A stretch of DNA of 64,000 nt, from positions 310,001-374,000 of the forward strand of contig NZ_AP022588.1 in the NCBI RefSeq assembly GCF_010731735.1, in the 5' to 3' direction. The notes under the pieces were generated by a model. That model did not search any database. It worked only from the letters and a program-made list of their open reading frames with translations, and had not been told where the DNA came from. This DNA comes from Mycolicibacterium sediminis (GTDB lineage Bacteria > Actinomycetota > Actinomycetes > Mycobacteriales > Mycobacteriaceae). Below, piece after piece: positions 55,773-64,000 of this stretch. The translations under genes and the position numbers were made by a program. How positions within the stretch are numbered: position 1 is the stretch's first letter; each line of letters opens with the position of its first letter.

Positions 55773-56129
55773 CTAGACTGCGCTGCGGTGCTTGCGCTGG
55801 GCGGCGAAGAAGTCCGCCCAGGAGACGACCTCGGGGTGCTGCTTGAGCAGGGCGCGACGCTGACGCTCGGTCATGCCACCCCAGACGCCGAATTCGACGC
55901 GGTTGTCGAGGGCGTCGGCACCGCATTCGGAGATCACCGGGCAGTGCCGGCAGATGACTGCGGCCTTGCGCTGAGCGGCGCCGCGGACGAACAGTTCATC
56001 GGGATCGGCTTGCCTGCAGCGGGCTTGCGATACCCACGCGATGCGGGCTTCCGCTTCGGCGCTCTGGACTGCACCATTGACTGGTGAACACGTGATGGTC
56101 TTGCGCGCCGCGGGCCGAGTAGCTGACAC
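55773..56129 (-). CDS. whiB4: WhiB4 iron-sulphur regulator
   Basis: 118 aa. Four cluster Cys: Cys38, Cys60, Cys63, Cys69 (C-x21-C-x2-C-x5-C) and an extra Cys14; GVWGG turn (about 82-86) followed by the basic C-terminus RQRRALLKQHPE. Redox-sensing regulator of antioxidant genes. GTG start with GGAGGGG 7 nt upstream. Convergent with bagB (18 nt gap), divergent from ponA2. Confidence 0.93.
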   Translation of the reverse strand: MSATRPAARKTITCSPVNGAVQSAEAEARIAWVSQARCRQADPDELFVRGAAQRKAAVICRHCPVISECGADALDNRVEFGVWGGMTERQRRALLKQHPEVVSWADFFAAQRKHRSAV

Positions 56130-56191
56130 CTGCGATCCCCTCCGTCCAGCCGCCCTCTTCTTGACGGTCCGTATCTCCGGGTAAACCGCTG

Positions 56192-56238
56192 GTGCGATCT
56201 ACGCCACATTGCGACCCGAAGTGTTACCTAGATCGCAC
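56192..56238. repeat. 10-bp inverted repeat upstream of whiB4
   Basis: GTGCGATCTA (56192-56201) and TAGATCGCAC (56229-56238) are perfect complements 27 nt apart, about 60-110 nt before the whiB4 start. The spacing would place two sites on nearly the same DNA face; could be an operator pair or a leader hairpin. Confidence 0.6.
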
Positions 56239-56422
56239 TGTGTGTCCAAGCTAGGTGGTCAGGGGGGTTTTGCGCAACAGTCAAATCTCGCTTTTTTGGG
56301 ACGACCGTGCCGTGAACCGTTCGAACGGGCCCGCAGCCCCTCCGACCGGCGGAGATGTCCGCGAGCCGGCAGCGCGCCATTCCCGCGGCACACACTCGGA
56401 GGCTGGGATTAGCGGACGTCGC

Positions 56423-56428
56423 TAGTCT
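56423..56428 (+). promoter_or_regulatory. -10 box of ponA2
   Basis: TAGTCT, 7 nt before ATG 56436; leaderless arrangement, so the in-frame ATG at 56355 is not used. Confidence 0.5.
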
Positions 56429-56435
56429 GTATCCC

Positions 56436-58889
56436 ATGTCCGACCGCCCGCCGACTCGACCGCCCGCTGCGGTCACGGTGATCAAGCTGGCCTGGTGCGT
56501 CATCCTGGCCAGCGTCATCGCCGCGGCATTGATGTTCCCCCTCGTCGGCGGCTTCGGCCTGGTGTCGAATCGCGCTTCCGACGTCGTGGCCAACGGCTCC
56601 GCGCAGCTCGTCGAAGGCGAGGTCCCCGCGGTGTCCACGATGGTGGACGCCAAGGGCAACCCCATCGCCTGGCTGTACACCCAGCGCCGCTTCGAGGTTC
56701 CGAGCGATCAGATCGCCAACCCCATGAAGCTCGCCATTGTCTCGATCGAGGACAAGCGGTTCGCCGACCACAACGGCGTCGACTGGCAGGGCACGCTCAC
56801 CGGACTGTCCGGCTATCTGTCCGGTGCCGCCGACACCCGCGGCGGTTCGACGCTGGAGCAGCAGTACATCAAGAACTACCAACTCCTCGTGGTCGCGCAG
56901 ACCGAGAGTGAGAAGCGGGCGGCGATCGAGACCACGCCCGCCCGCAAGCTGCGCGAGATCCGCATGGCGTTGACGCTCGACAAGACGTTCACCAAGCCCG
57001 AGATCCTCACGCGCTACCTGAATCTGGTGTCCTTCGGCAACGGCGCGTTCGGCGTGCAGGACGCGGCGCAGACCTACTTCGGCATCAACGCGTCCGAACT
57101 CAACTGGCAGCAGGCGGCCCTTTTGGCCGGCATGGTGCAGTCGACGAGCACGCTCAACCCGTACACCAATCCCGACGGTGCGCTGGCCCGCCGCAACCTG
57201 GTACTCGACACGATGATCGAGAACGTGCCGCAGGAGGCCGAGGCACTGCTCGCCGCCAAGGAGCAGCCACTCGGCATCCTGCCGCAGCCCCAGGAACTGC
57301 CCCGCGGGTGCATCGCCGCCGGCGACCGGGCGTTCTTCTGCGACTACGCGCTGGAGTACCTCGCGCGGGCGGGCATCAGCAAGGAGCAGGTCGCCAAGGG
57401 CGGGTACCTGATCAAGACGACCCTGGACCCCGACATCCAGAACCAGGTGAAGTCGTCCGTCGACGGGATCGCGGCACCGGATCTCGAGGGCGTGGCGAGC
57501 GTCATGAGCGTCATTCGTCCCGGCAAGACCGCCCACCCGGTGGTGGCGATGGCCAGCAACCGCACCTACGGACTGAACCTCGACGCGGGCGAGACGATGC
57601 AGCCGCAGCCGTTCTCACTCGTCGGCGACGGCGCCGGGTCCATCTTCAAGGTCTTCACGACCGCGGCGGCCCTCGACATGGGCATGGGCATCAACGCCCA
57701 ACTCGACGCACCGTCCAGCTTTCAGGCGAAGGGGCTGGGCAGCGGCGGCGCGAAGGGGTGCCCGCCGGCCACCTGGTGCGTGACCGGCGGCGGGCGCGGC
57801 CCGATGAGCGTGACCGACGCGCTGGCGACGTCGCCGAACACGGCGTTCGCGAAGCTGATCGCGCAGATCGGCGTGCAACGGACGGTCGACATGGCGGTCA
57901 AGCTCGGCCTGCGGTCCTACGCGCTGCCCGGCACCGCACGGGACTACGACCCCGAGAGCAACGAGAGCCTCGCCGACTTCGTGAAGCGCCAGAACCTGGG
58001 CTCCTTCACCCTCGGACCCATCGAGGTCAATGCGCTCGAGCTGTCCAACGTCGCCGCGACCCTGGGCTCCAGCGGCACGTGGTGCCCGCCCAACCCGATC
58101 GACAAGGTCTTCGACCGCACCGGCGACGAGGTCTCGGTCACCACCGAGACGTGCGAGCAGGTCGTGCCCGAGGGGTTGGCCAACACGCTGGCCAACGCGA
58201 TGAGCAAGGACGACACCGGCTCCGGCACCGCCGCGGGCTCGGCAGGCTCGGTCGGCTGGAACCTGCCCATGTCGGGCAAGACCGGTACCACCGAGGCCCA
58301 CCGCTCGTCGGGCTTCCTCGGCTTCACCAGCGACTTCGCCGCGGCGAACTACATCTACGACGACTCGACCAGCCCCGGCGAACTGTGCTCCTACCCGCTG
58401 CGCCAGTGCGGTTCGGGCGATCTGTTCGGTGGCAACGAGCCCGCGCGCACCTGGTTCACCGCCATGAAGGGCATCACGCCCGACACCGTGGCGCTGCCTC
58501 CCACCGATCCGCGGTACGTCGACGGCGCACCGGGTTCGCGGGTGCCCAGCATCGCGGGCATGAACGAGAGCCTGGCCCGTCAGCGTCTCAAGGACGCCGG
58601 CTTCCAGGTCGCCGACCAGGCGACGCCGGTGAACAGCAACTCGCCGCAGGGCGCGGTCGTCGGCACGTCGCCGTCGGGACAGACGGTGCCGGGCTCGATC
58701 ATCACGCTCCAGGTCAGCAACGGCATCGCGCCGCCACCACCGCCGCCGCCCGCGGGCCTGCCCATCCCGGGGCTGGACCCGAACGCGCCGCCACTACCGG
58801 TGGGGTCGACGGTCGTGGAGATCCCAGGATTGCCACCGATCACGGTTCCGGTCCTGGGGCCGCCTCCGCCGCCACCGCCACCGCCGTGA
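56436..58889 (+). CDS. ponA2: Penicillin-binding protein PonA2
   Basis: 817 aa class A PBP. One membrane anchor (residues about 12-40), GT51 transglycosylase (IEDKRFADHNGVDW, GGSTLEQQYIKN), transpeptidase with SxxK as GSIFKVF (near 400), SxN as TSPNTAF, KTG as SGKTGTTEA (near 613), one PASTA domain (about 700-765, from RVPSIAGMNESLARQRL), and a Pro-rich tail ending in nine or so prolines. Bifunctional peptidoglycan synthase used under stress and in dormancy in mycobacteria. Confidence 0.95.
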   Translation: MSDRPPTRPPAAVTVIKLAWCVILASVIAAALMFPLVGGFGLVSNRASDVVANGSAQLVEGEVPAVSTMVDAKGNPIAWLYTQRRFEVPSDQIANPMKLAIVSIEDKRFADHNGVDWQGTLTGLSGYLSGAADTRGGSTLEQQYIKNYQLLVVAQTESEKRAAIETTPARKLREIRMALTLDKTFTKPEILTRYLNLVSFGNGAFGVQDAAQTYFGINASELNWQQAALLAGMVQSTSTLNPYTNPDGALARRNLVLDTMIENVPQEAEALLAAKEQPLGILPQPQELPRGCIAAGDRAFFCDYALEYLARAGISKEQVAKGGYLIKTTLDPDIQNQVKSSVDGIAAPDLEGVASVMSVIRPGKTAHPVVAMASNRTYGLNLDAGETMQPQPFSLVGDGAGSIFKVFTTAAALDMGMGINAQLDAPSSFQAKGLGSGGAKGCPPATWCVTGGGRGPMSVTDALATSPNTAFAKLIAQIGVQRTVDMAVKLGLRSYALPGTARDYDPESNESLADFVKRQNLGSFTLGPIEVNALELSNVAATLGSSGTWCPPNPIDKVFDRTGDEVSVTTETCEQVVPEGLANTLANAMSKDDTGSGTAAGSAGSVGWNLPMSGKTGTTEAHRSSGFLGFTSDFAAANYIYDDSTSPGELCSYPLRQCGSGDLFGGNEPARTWFTAMKGITPDTVALPPTDPRYVDGAPGSRVPSIAGMNESLARQRLKDAGFQVADQATPVNSNSPQGAVVGTSPSGQTVPGSIITLQVSNGIAPPPPPPPAGLPIPGLDPNAPPLPVGSTVVEIPGLPPITVPVLGPPPPPPPPP

Positions 58890-58945
58890 CCTGTGAGGAC
58901 GGTGACGGCGACCCGGACTCACCGGGTGGCTCGGGCATCTGGCAG

Positions 58946-58951
58946 TAAGCT
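58946..58951 (+). promoter_or_regulatory. -10 box of the metallophosphoesterase gene
   Basis: TAAGCT, 6 nt before ATG 58958; leaderless arrangement. Confidence 0.45.
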
Positions 58952-58957
58952 GCCTCC

Positions 58958-59917
58958 ATGCCCGATCCCACCACCGTCCTGAGGAACACGGCGGCCACGG
59001 CGGCCGGTTCGCTGGTCGCGGGGCTGGCCTACGGCTCCCTGATCGAGCGCAATGCGTTCGTCGTCCGCGAGCTGACGATGCCGGTACTCACGCCGGGTTC
59101 GGCGCCGCTGCGGGTGCTGCACCTGTCGGACTTCCACATGCGGCCGGGGCAGCGCCGCAAGCAGTCCTGGCTGCGGGACCTGTCCCGGTGGAGTCCCGAT
59201 CTGGTGATCAACACCGGTGACAACCTGGCGCACCCGCGGGCAGTGCCCGCCGTCGTCCAGGCGATGGGTGACCTGCTGTCGGTGCCGGGACTGTTCGTGT
59301 TCGGCAGCAACGACTACTTCGGACCCAAGCCGAAGAATCCGGCGAGCTACCTCTTCGACAAGAAGAAGCGGGTCACGGGCACTCCCTTGCCGTGGCAGGA
59401 CTTGCGCGCCGCGTTCACCGAGCGCGGGTGGCTCGACATGACGCACACCCGCCGCGAGATCGACGTCAAGGGTCTGGTGATCGCCGCCGCGGGCGTCGAC
59501 GATCCGCACCTCAAGCGCGACCGGTACGACACCATCGCAGGCCGCCCCAATCCCGCGGCCAACCTGAGCCTCGGCATCACCCACGCGCCCTACACCCGGG
59601 TGCTCGACCGGTTCGCCGCAGACGGCTACCAGTTGGTCCTGGCCGGGCACACCCACGGCGGCCAACTGTGCCTGCCGTTCCACGGTGCGCTCGTCACGAA
59701 CTGTGACATCGACACCTCCCGTGCCAAGGGTCCGTCACGGTGGGGCGCGGGCACCGCACTGCACGTCTCCGCCGGGATCGGCACGTCTCCCTACGCTCCG
59801 CTGCGGTTCTGCTGCAGGCCGGAGGCCACCCTGCTGACGCTGGTCGCCGCGCCCACCGGTGGTGGACACGTGGGCGCGAGCGCCGGCATGTCGCAGCCGA
59901 CCGTCTCCGCGCGGTGA
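58958..59917 (+). CDS. Metallophosphoesterase (Rv3683-like)
   Basis: 319 aa. Calcineurin-like motifs: [26 protein letters not shown] (where GNHD is usual, Asn-Asp kept), and [13 protein letters not shown] short hydrophobic N-terminus ([14 protein letters not shown]) may anchor it to the membrane, as in UDP-diacylglucosamine-type and YkuE-like enzymes. Substrate unknown. Stop overlaps the cds1 start by 4 nt. Confidence 0.87.
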   Translation: MPDPTTVLRNTAATAAGSLVAGLAYGSLIERNAFVVRELTMPVLTPGSAPLRVLHLSDFHMRPGQRRKQSWLRDLSRWSPDLVINTGDNLAHPRAVPAVVQAMGDLLSVPGLFVFGSNDYFGPKPKNPASYLFDKKKRVTGTPLPWQDLRAAFTERGWLDMTHTRREIDVKGLVIAAAGVDDPHLKRDRYDTIAGRPNPAANLSLGITHAPYTRVLDRFAADGYQLVLAGHTHGGQLCLPFHGALVTNCDIDTSRAKGPSRWGAGTALHVSAGIGTSPYAPLRFCCRPEATLLTLVAAPTGGGHVGASAGMSQPTVSAR

Positions 59918-61038
59918 CCGACGGGACCTGCGTCGCGTCCCGCTCCCGATCCCGCGAGTGGGCCGAGAACGCCATCCGGTTGATCGAGGCGGATGCCCGA
60001 CGCAGTGCGGACACCCACCTGCTGCGCTATCCGCTGCCCTCGTCGTGGAAGCACTTCCTGGGGCCGGGCAGCCCGACCGCCCCAGACGTCCAGCTGTACC
60101 TGAAGGACGAGACGACGCACATCACCGGCAGCCTCAAGCACCGGTTGGCGCGCTCACTGTTCCTCTACGCACTGTGCAACGGCTGGATCGACGAGGGCAC
60201 CACGGTGATCGAGGCGTCGTCGGGGTCGACGGCCGTGTCCGAGGCCTACTTCGCCGCGATGCTCGGGCTGCCCTTCATCGCGGTGATGCCGGCGACGACC
60301 AGCGCGACGAAAATCGCGCTGATCGAATCACAGGGCGGCCGTTGCCACTTCGTGTCGAGCGCCGGCCAGGTGTACGCCGAGGCGGAGCGGCTGGCGGCCG
60401 AGACCGGCGGCCACTACCTCGACCAGTTCACCAACGCCGAACGCGCGACGGACTGGCGGGGCAACAACAACATCGCCGAGTCGATCTACGAGCAGATGCG
60501 GGCGGAGAGTTACCCCATCCCGGAGTGGATCGTGGTGGGAGCGGGCACCGGCGGGACGAGCGCGACGATCGGCCGCTACATCCGGTACCGACGCCACCCC
60601 ACCCAGCTGTGCGTGGTGGATCCAGAGAACTCGGCGTTCTTCCCGTCGTATCAGCAGGGCCGCCCCGTCGCGGGTGCGTCGTCACGCATCGAGGGCATCG
60701 GCCGACCGCGGGTGGAACCCTCGTTCCTGCCCGACGTGGTCGACCGCATGGTTCAGGTTCCGGACGCCGCGTCCGTCGCCGCCGCGCATCACGTCAGCGC
60801 GGTGCTGGGGCGGCGAGTGGGGCCGTCGACCGGGACCAACGTGTGGGGTGCGTTCGGGCTGATCGCGCAGATGGTGGCCGAGGGCCGCAGTGGCTCGGTG
60901 GTGACGCTGATCGCCGACAGCGGCGACCGGTACGCCGACACCTACTTCAACGCGGAGTGGCTGATCAGCTCCGAGCTCGAGTCCTCGGCGTCGGCCATGA
61001 AGTTGGTCGAGTTCGAACGATCCGGCGCCTGGTCCTGA
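59914..61038 (+). CDS. cds1: PLP-dependent cysteine desulfhydrase/synthase-like protein Cds1 (Rv3684)
   Basis: 374 aa fold-type II PLP enzyme. PLP Lys75 in [10 protein letters not shown], substrate loop [18 protein letters not shown]-phosphate loop [16 protein letters not shown]. The tuberculosis orthologue was reported to make H2S from cysteine. GTG 59914 overlaps the upstream stop (GTGA). Longer starts in frame lie inside the phosphoesterase. Its 3' end is overlapped on the other strand by a small gene. Confidence 0.88.
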   Translation: MTDGTCVASRSRSREWAENAIRLIEADARRSADTHLLRYPLPSSWKHFLGPGSPTAPDVQLYLKDETTHITGSLKHRLARSLFLYALCNGWIDEGTTVIEASSGSTAVSEAYFAAMLGLPFIAVMPATTSATKIALIESQGGRCHFVSSAGQVYAEAERLAAETGGHYLDQFTNAERATDWRGNNNIAESIYEQMRAESYPIPEWIVVGAGTGGTSATIGRYIRYRRHPTQLCVVDPENSAFFPSYQQGRPVAGASSRIEGIGRPRVEPSFLPDVVDRMVQVPDAASVAAAHHVSAVLGRRVGPSTGTNVWGAFGLIAQMVAEGRSGSVVTLIADSGDRYADTYFNAEWLISSELESSASAMKLVEFERSGAWS

Positions 61039-61133
61039 ACCCGGCGGACGCCCACGGCGTCCGAGGTCAGGAACAACCACAGCGCGGCAAGACCGAAGAA
61101 TCCACCGTAGATGGCAGCTCCCAGACCGGTCAT
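60942..61133 (-). CDS. Small membrane protein overlapping cds1 antisense
   Basis: 63 aa. [20 protein letters not shown] forms one transmembrane helix, then a polar tail. Start ATG 61133 is backed by a strong AAGGAG 8 nt upstream, better than most genes in the window. The last 97 nt lie antisense to the cds1 3' end, so the tail may be constrained by that frame. No family recognised; could also be shorter in other species. Confidence 0.55.
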   Translation of the reverse strand: MTGLGAAIYGGFFGLAALWLFLTSDAVGVRRVQDQAPDRSNSTNFMADAEDSSSELISHSALK

Positions 61134-61305
61134 CGAATCTTCTCCTTCTCGGATCGTGCCCATGCACGATCATGCTGGTCACAACGCCGGCGACGGTCGA
61201 ACGCATTCCCGTGTCACCGGTCGATCGCGTCGCCGTTCTGACGACTTCGTTGAGATCCGGTTACCCATCGGGCTCGCGCGCTACACGCGAGGCGGTCGGC
61301 GACCA

Positions 61306-61335
61306 CGGCGTTTGGCGGCGTTTGGTGGCGTTTGG
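61306..61335. repeat. Three tandem 10-bp repeats before tRNA-Pro
   Basis: Unit CGGCGTTTGG, CGGCGTTTGG, TGGCGTTTGG, about 40 nt before the tRNA gene. The 243-bp gap holds no gene that I can support. Confidence 0.7.
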
Positions 61336-61376
61336 CTTCCATCGCCACCGGTGCGATACGCTGTCGGAGCTTTCCG

Positions 61377-61450
61377 CGGGGTGTGGCGCAGCTTGGTAGC
61401 GTGCTTCGTTCGGGACGAAGAGGTCGTGGGTTCGAATCCCGCCACCCCGA
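61377..61450 (+). tRNA. tRNA-Pro (anticodon CGG)
   Basis: Acceptor CGGGGTG/CACCCCG, D-arm GGCGCAGCTTGGTAGCG, anticodon stem CTTCG/CGAAG with loop TTCGGGA (anticodon CGG), T-arm GTGGGTTCGAATCCCGC. Discriminator A, no encoded CCA. The integrase gene begins only 54 nt beyond its 3' end. Confidence 0.95.
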
Positions 61451-61460
61451 CTCGCAGGAT
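61430..61460. other. Probable attachment site at the 3' end of tRNA-Pro
   Basis: The integrase lies immediately downstream with its 3' end facing the tRNA, the usual order at an attL/attR boundary. The tRNA remains intact, so the crossover would be within its T-arm/acceptor 3' half. The exact core needs the other junction, which is outside the window. Confidence 0.45.
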
Positions 61461-61470
61461 CGCAGGTGAG

Positions 61471-61501
61471 AGGCCCTGACCGGGAGATTCGGTCGGGGCC
61501 T
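61471..61501. terminator. Terminator after tRNA-Pro
   Basis: AGGCCCTGACCG (61471-61482) pairs with CGGTCGGGGCCT (61490-61501) with one G-U; 7-nt loop, then TCTTACTTC. It also abuts the integrase stop codon on the other strand. Confidence 0.75.
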
Positions 61502-61503
61502 TC

Positions 61504-62673
61504 TTACTTCTCAGTCCGCAGCTGGTCCGCAGTGGCTGCCAAAGACCGCATGCGCGCCGCATCTAGTGCAACCGAAACCTGCTCCAGGTCGTCCGGGAAC
61601 AGGTCGGCATAGGTATCCAAGGTGAGGACCGCAGACGCGTGTCCGAGCATCGTTTGGACCGCCTTCACGTTGGCCCCCGCACTGATCGACAGGGATGCCG
61701 CCGTATGACGGAGATCATGGGGCGTGACGGTGGGGTACGCCGGGTCTGCTTCCTGGAGGCGTTGGACAGCCACGTTGAAGACTCGCGGCCGCCAGGTCGA
61801 CACTCGGAGCAGCGCTCCCCCTGGTGATGTGAACACCAAGTCCTCACGCTTTTTGCCGATCATTTGCGCGGCCAGCAGCTTGGCGAGGAACGCCGGGAAG
61901 GGCACCGAGCGACGTTCATGGGATTTCGGCGTGGACCACACCACCCGTCCGTTGACCTCGGCGATTGCCTCGCGGATGTTGACCCGGCGACGCAACATGT
62001 CGAATGACTCCACCCGCAGCGCTGCCATCTCGCCCCAACGCAACCCGGTGTAAGCGAGAAATCGGACAACGGTGGCGTACTCGCCAACCTCGCATGCCAG
62101 AAGCTCCACCTGCTGGTGCGTCAGATAGCCCCGCGATCGGTGCTGTCGTCGCGGCGACTTCACTCCCGTGCACGGATTCCGGGGGATCCGGCGGTCCTCG
62201 ACGGCCATCTCGAGGATCTGGCGCAAGACGCTAAGCGCGTTCTCGATGGTGGCGGGCTTGGCTCCGCCGGCCGCCAGTTCCTGCACCCACGCTCTGATGT
62301 CCGACGACTGCACGTCGGCCACCGCAACGGCGGACCACCGTCCTTCCACGTAGCCCGACCAGGCGAACGCGCGTGTCGCGACCGTGGTCTCCTTCAAATG
62401 GCTCTGCGTCCCAAGCCATTTGGTATGCACCTCGCGGACGGTGATGCGGCCCGCTTTCGGCGCGACATAGGTGCCGATCGTCTGGGCGGCAGTGATCTCG
62501 TTGAGAAAGGCCTGCGCATCGACCTTGCGTTCGAATGACCGCGTGTTCTCTCCACCCTGGTCGTCCACATACCGGGCCAACCACCGGCGTCCCCTACCAC
62601 TGCGCGCGGAAGGGCTTCCGTCTGATCGACGCCACCTGTCCTCGACGCCCGCGCGGCGGTTTCGTCGCTGCAT
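61504..62673 (-). CDS. int: Tyrosine recombinase (site-specific integrase)
   Basis: 389 aa. N-terminal Arg/Trp-rich arm-binding part, SAM-like core-binding domain (about 75-160), catalytic domain with Arg in YTGLRWGEMAAL, HDLRHTAAS (His-x-x-Arg), and LGHASAVLTLDTYADL holding the second His and the nucleophile Tyr. All catalytic residues are present, so it is likely active. ATG 62673 chosen because GGGAGG lies 8 nt upstream; the GTG at 62682 is too close to that site. Lower GC than its neighbours. Confidence 0.92.
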   Translation of the reverse strand: MQRRNRRAGVEDRWRRSDGSPSARSGRGRRWLARYVDDQGGENTRSFERKVDAQAFLNEITAAQTIGTYVAPKAGRITVREVHTKWLGTQSHLKETTVATRAFAWSGYVEGRWSAVAVADVQSSDIRAWVQELAAGGAKPATIENALSVLRQILEMAVEDRRIPRNPCTGVKSPRRQHRSRGYLTHQQVELLACEVGEYATVVRFLAYTGLRWGEMAALRVESFDMLRRRVNIREAIAEVNGRVVWSTPKSHERRSVPFPAFLAKLLAAQMIGKKREDLVFTSPGGALLRVSTWRPRVFNVAVQRLQEADPAYPTVTPHDLRHTAASLSISAGANVKAVQTMLGHASAVLTLDTYADLFPDDLEQVSVALDAARMRSLAATADQLRTEK

Positions 62674-62840
62674 GTGAGCCACCTCCCTTGGTGCCCAGTT
62701 TCACATCGACTACCGACAGCCGACGAAACCGTTCGGCTGGAGTCAATTTGCAAGTGATCTGCAGGGTAGTGGTGGACAAATACGGGGCGCCACCACCAGC
62801 GTTGGATTCGTTGACAGAACACACCTTTGAGGAGCATCAG

Positions 62841-63038
62841 ATGGATCTACTGAACGCGAAACAGGTTTCGGAAATCATCGGCGTCCCCGTCGGGACCCTG
62901 CGCTACTGGCGCCACTGCGATATCGGGCCTGCCAGTTTTGCCTTGGGCCGCCGCGTCGTCTACCGCCGCGACGAGGTGCTGCGGTGGATCTCGGAGCAAG
63001 AAATTGCAACTCGGCGTGGAGGCGGCGACGCCGCGTGA
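62841..63038 (+). CDS. Excisionase-like helix-turn-helix protein
   Basis: 65 aa. MerR/AlpA-type HTH: LLNAKQVSEIIGVPVGTLRYW, then GRRVVYRRDEVLRWI. Such small proteins next to integrases act as excisionase/directionality factors or early regulators. ATG 62841 has GAGGAG 6 nt upstream. Divergent from int; the 158-bp gap between them holds no further gene. A terminator hairpin follows its stop. Confidence 0.82.
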   Translation: MDLLNAKQVSEIIGVPVGTLRYWRHCDIGPASFALGRRVVYRRDEVLRWISEQEIATRRGGGDAA

Positions 63039-63051
63039 GATCCGCAATTGA

Positions 63052-63082
63052 GAAAGACCCCGGGTCCTAGCCGAGGTCTTTC
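63052..63082 (+). terminator. Terminator after the excisionase-like gene
   Basis: GAAAGACC (63052-63059) pairs with GGTCTTTC (63075-63082), 15-nt loop, then ATTC. Stem is 8 bp, A/T rich at the outside. Confidence 0.6.
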
Positions 63083-63172
63083 ATTCGAACCACCCGATCG
63101 CTCAACCGGAGGACTCCTCATGAGAATAACCTGCCATGCCCGCCTTCAGAAGCTTCGTAGGCGGGAAAAGCA

Positions 63173-64000
63173 TTGAGTGCCAGGGCCGAGACCGACAAAA
63201 AGTCCGTTGCCGTTCGGCTGGTGGAGATGGCCCAAGAGCGATATTGCCTCGGCGTCTCCGAGGACGGTGAACCCTTCGGCGCCGAACGCACGCGGCCGCA
63301 CCTGGCGATGCTGCTACGCGCCGGCAAGGCCGGCCTGCGAGCCGAACTCGCCTCGCGCTACTTCCGCGACACCGGCACTGTCGCCGTCGGCCAGGCACTC
63401 ACTGACGCCACGTTGATCCTCGAAGGCATGGCCGCCATCAAGGCTCCGGAGAAGTTGTATCTGCGCGTCGCAGAACTGGACGGTATCAACTACATCGATA
63501 CTGGACGACCTGACGGCAAGGTGATCCGCATCGGCCAGGGACGGTGGACTGTCACCGATTCCGCCCCGGTTCGTTTCTTGCGAAGCAAGCTGACGGCCGC
63601 GATGCCACTGCCGTCGGTGGGTGATTTGGATCGACTGTGGGATTTCGTCAACATCAACGTCGAGGACCGACCCGTCCTCCTCGCGGTGCTCGTCGCCGCG
63701 CTCGTCCAGTGCGATGTCCCGCATCCTGTGTTGGCACTCTTCGCCGAACAGGGCAGCGCCAAGAGCACGACGACGCGCATGCTGGTCGATCTGATCGATC
63801 CCTCCCCCGTCCCGTTGCGCCAAGCGCCGCGCGACGCTGACTCTTGGGTGACCGCGGCATCCGGGTCATGGGTAGTCGCCCTCGACAATCTGTCCACCAT
63901 CCCGCCGTGGCTGTCGGACTCGCTGTGCCGCGCCGCCACGGGCGACGGCAACGTCAAACGAGCGTTGTACACCGACGCCGACCTAGCGGTCATCAAGTTC
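63173..64000 (+). CDS. Element-encoded P-loop ATPase (runs off the window)
   Basis: At least 276 aa, unfinished. Possible start TTG 63173 just after an in-frame stop at 63158, with GGGAAAAG before it. The first 150 residues are a small N-terminal domain (VRLVEMAQERYCLGVSEDG, then DGINYIDTGRPDGKVIRIG); then Walker A LFAEQGSAKSTTTRML (about 193-208) and a Walker B-like SWVVALDNLSTIP. The arrangement recalls primase/helicase-like ATPases of integrative elements and prophage satellites, but I cannot name a family. Replication or maintenance of the element is an inference. Confidence 0.6.
   Translation, partial: MSARAETDKKSVAVRLVEMAQERYCLGVSEDGEPFGAERTRPHLAMLLRAGKAGLRAELASRYFRDTGTVAVGQALTDATLILEGMAAIKAPEKLYLRVAELDGINYIDTGRPDGKVIRIGQGRWTVTDSAPVRFLRSKLTAAMPLPSVGDLDRLWDFVNINVEDRPVLLAVLVAALVQCDVPHPVLALFAEQGSAKSTTTRMLVDLIDPSPVPLRQAPRDADSWVTAASGSWVVALDNLSTIPPWLSDSLCRAATGDGNVKRALYTDADLAVIKF

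Larger units (their letters stand above)
56130..56435. other. 306-bp divergent control region of whiB4 and ponA2
   Basis: No gene seen. Contains the 10-bp inverted repeat described next and the ponA2 -10 box; an isolated run of six T (near 56291) has no stem before it. The whiB4 promoter itself is not obvious. Confidence 0.6.

Overview
The window is high-GC actinobacterial DNA from a mycobacterium, most likely an environmental, fast-growing (Mycolicibacterium-type) species. From about 15 kb to 61 kb the gene order follows the M. tuberculosis block Rv3630-Rv3684 (ppgS, galE1, holB, adenylate cyclase Rv3645, topA, cspA, Rv3649 helicase, the Tad-like cluster Rv3654c-Rv3660c, acs, ephE, marP, nth, crp, bagA/bagB, whiB4, ponA2, cds1). 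Many genes start with GTG or ATG 6-8 nt after a TANNNT -10 box and show no Shine-Dalgarno, the mycobacterial leaderless pattern. The left end carries catabolic genes typical of soil species. Orthology statements rest on remembered families and synteny, not on a search.

Layout. (1) 1-9.4 kb, minus strand: one probable transcript with a D-glucarate pathway (aldehyde dehydrogenase, KDG dehydratase, glucarate dehydratase), then a purine/urate pathway (permease fused to an OHCU-decarboxylase-like domain, uraD, uraH, urate oxidase, xanthine dehydrogenase FAD subunit, and a fused [2Fe-2S]/molybdopterin subunit cut by the window edge). (2) 9.9-17.5 kb, plus strand: a Pls/PosA-type membrane NRPS, an M1 metallopeptidase and a flippase-like protein joined by 1-4 nt overlaps, followed by ppgS and a DUF2304 partner (polyprenyl-phosphate sugar, cell wall). 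(3) 17.6-22.9 kb: galE1, a large membrane protein, two tandem paralogous lipoproteins and a carboxymuconolactone-decarboxylase-like protein. (4) 22.9-34 kb: tRNA-Thr(CGU), holB, a class III adenylate cyclase, topA, cspA, an MrfA-like helicase and an Rv3651-like sensor.

(5) 34-40.2 kb: an AlsS-like ThDP enzyme, then the Tad-like operon, in which two small pilin-like genes have no ordinary start codon at the expected junction. (6) 40.2-42.7 kb: two small-RNA loci flank the HAD phosphatase gene, a 6C RNA on the minus strand and an Ms1/MTS2823-type RNA on the plus strand. (7) 42.8-61.1 kb: acs, secreted and membrane proteases, epoxide hydrolase, Nudix, thioredoxin-like protein, nth, crp, the BagAB ATPases, whiB4, ponA2, a metallophosphoesterase and cds1. 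A cAMP circuit can be proposed inside the window: the adenylate cyclase, Crp, and Crp-like palindromes upstream of the Ms1-like locus and over the acs -10 box.

(8) 61.4-64 kb: tRNA-Pro(CGG) is followed by a tyrosine integrase, an excisionase-like HTH protein and an unfinished ATPase gene, i.e. one end of an integrated element that continues past the window.
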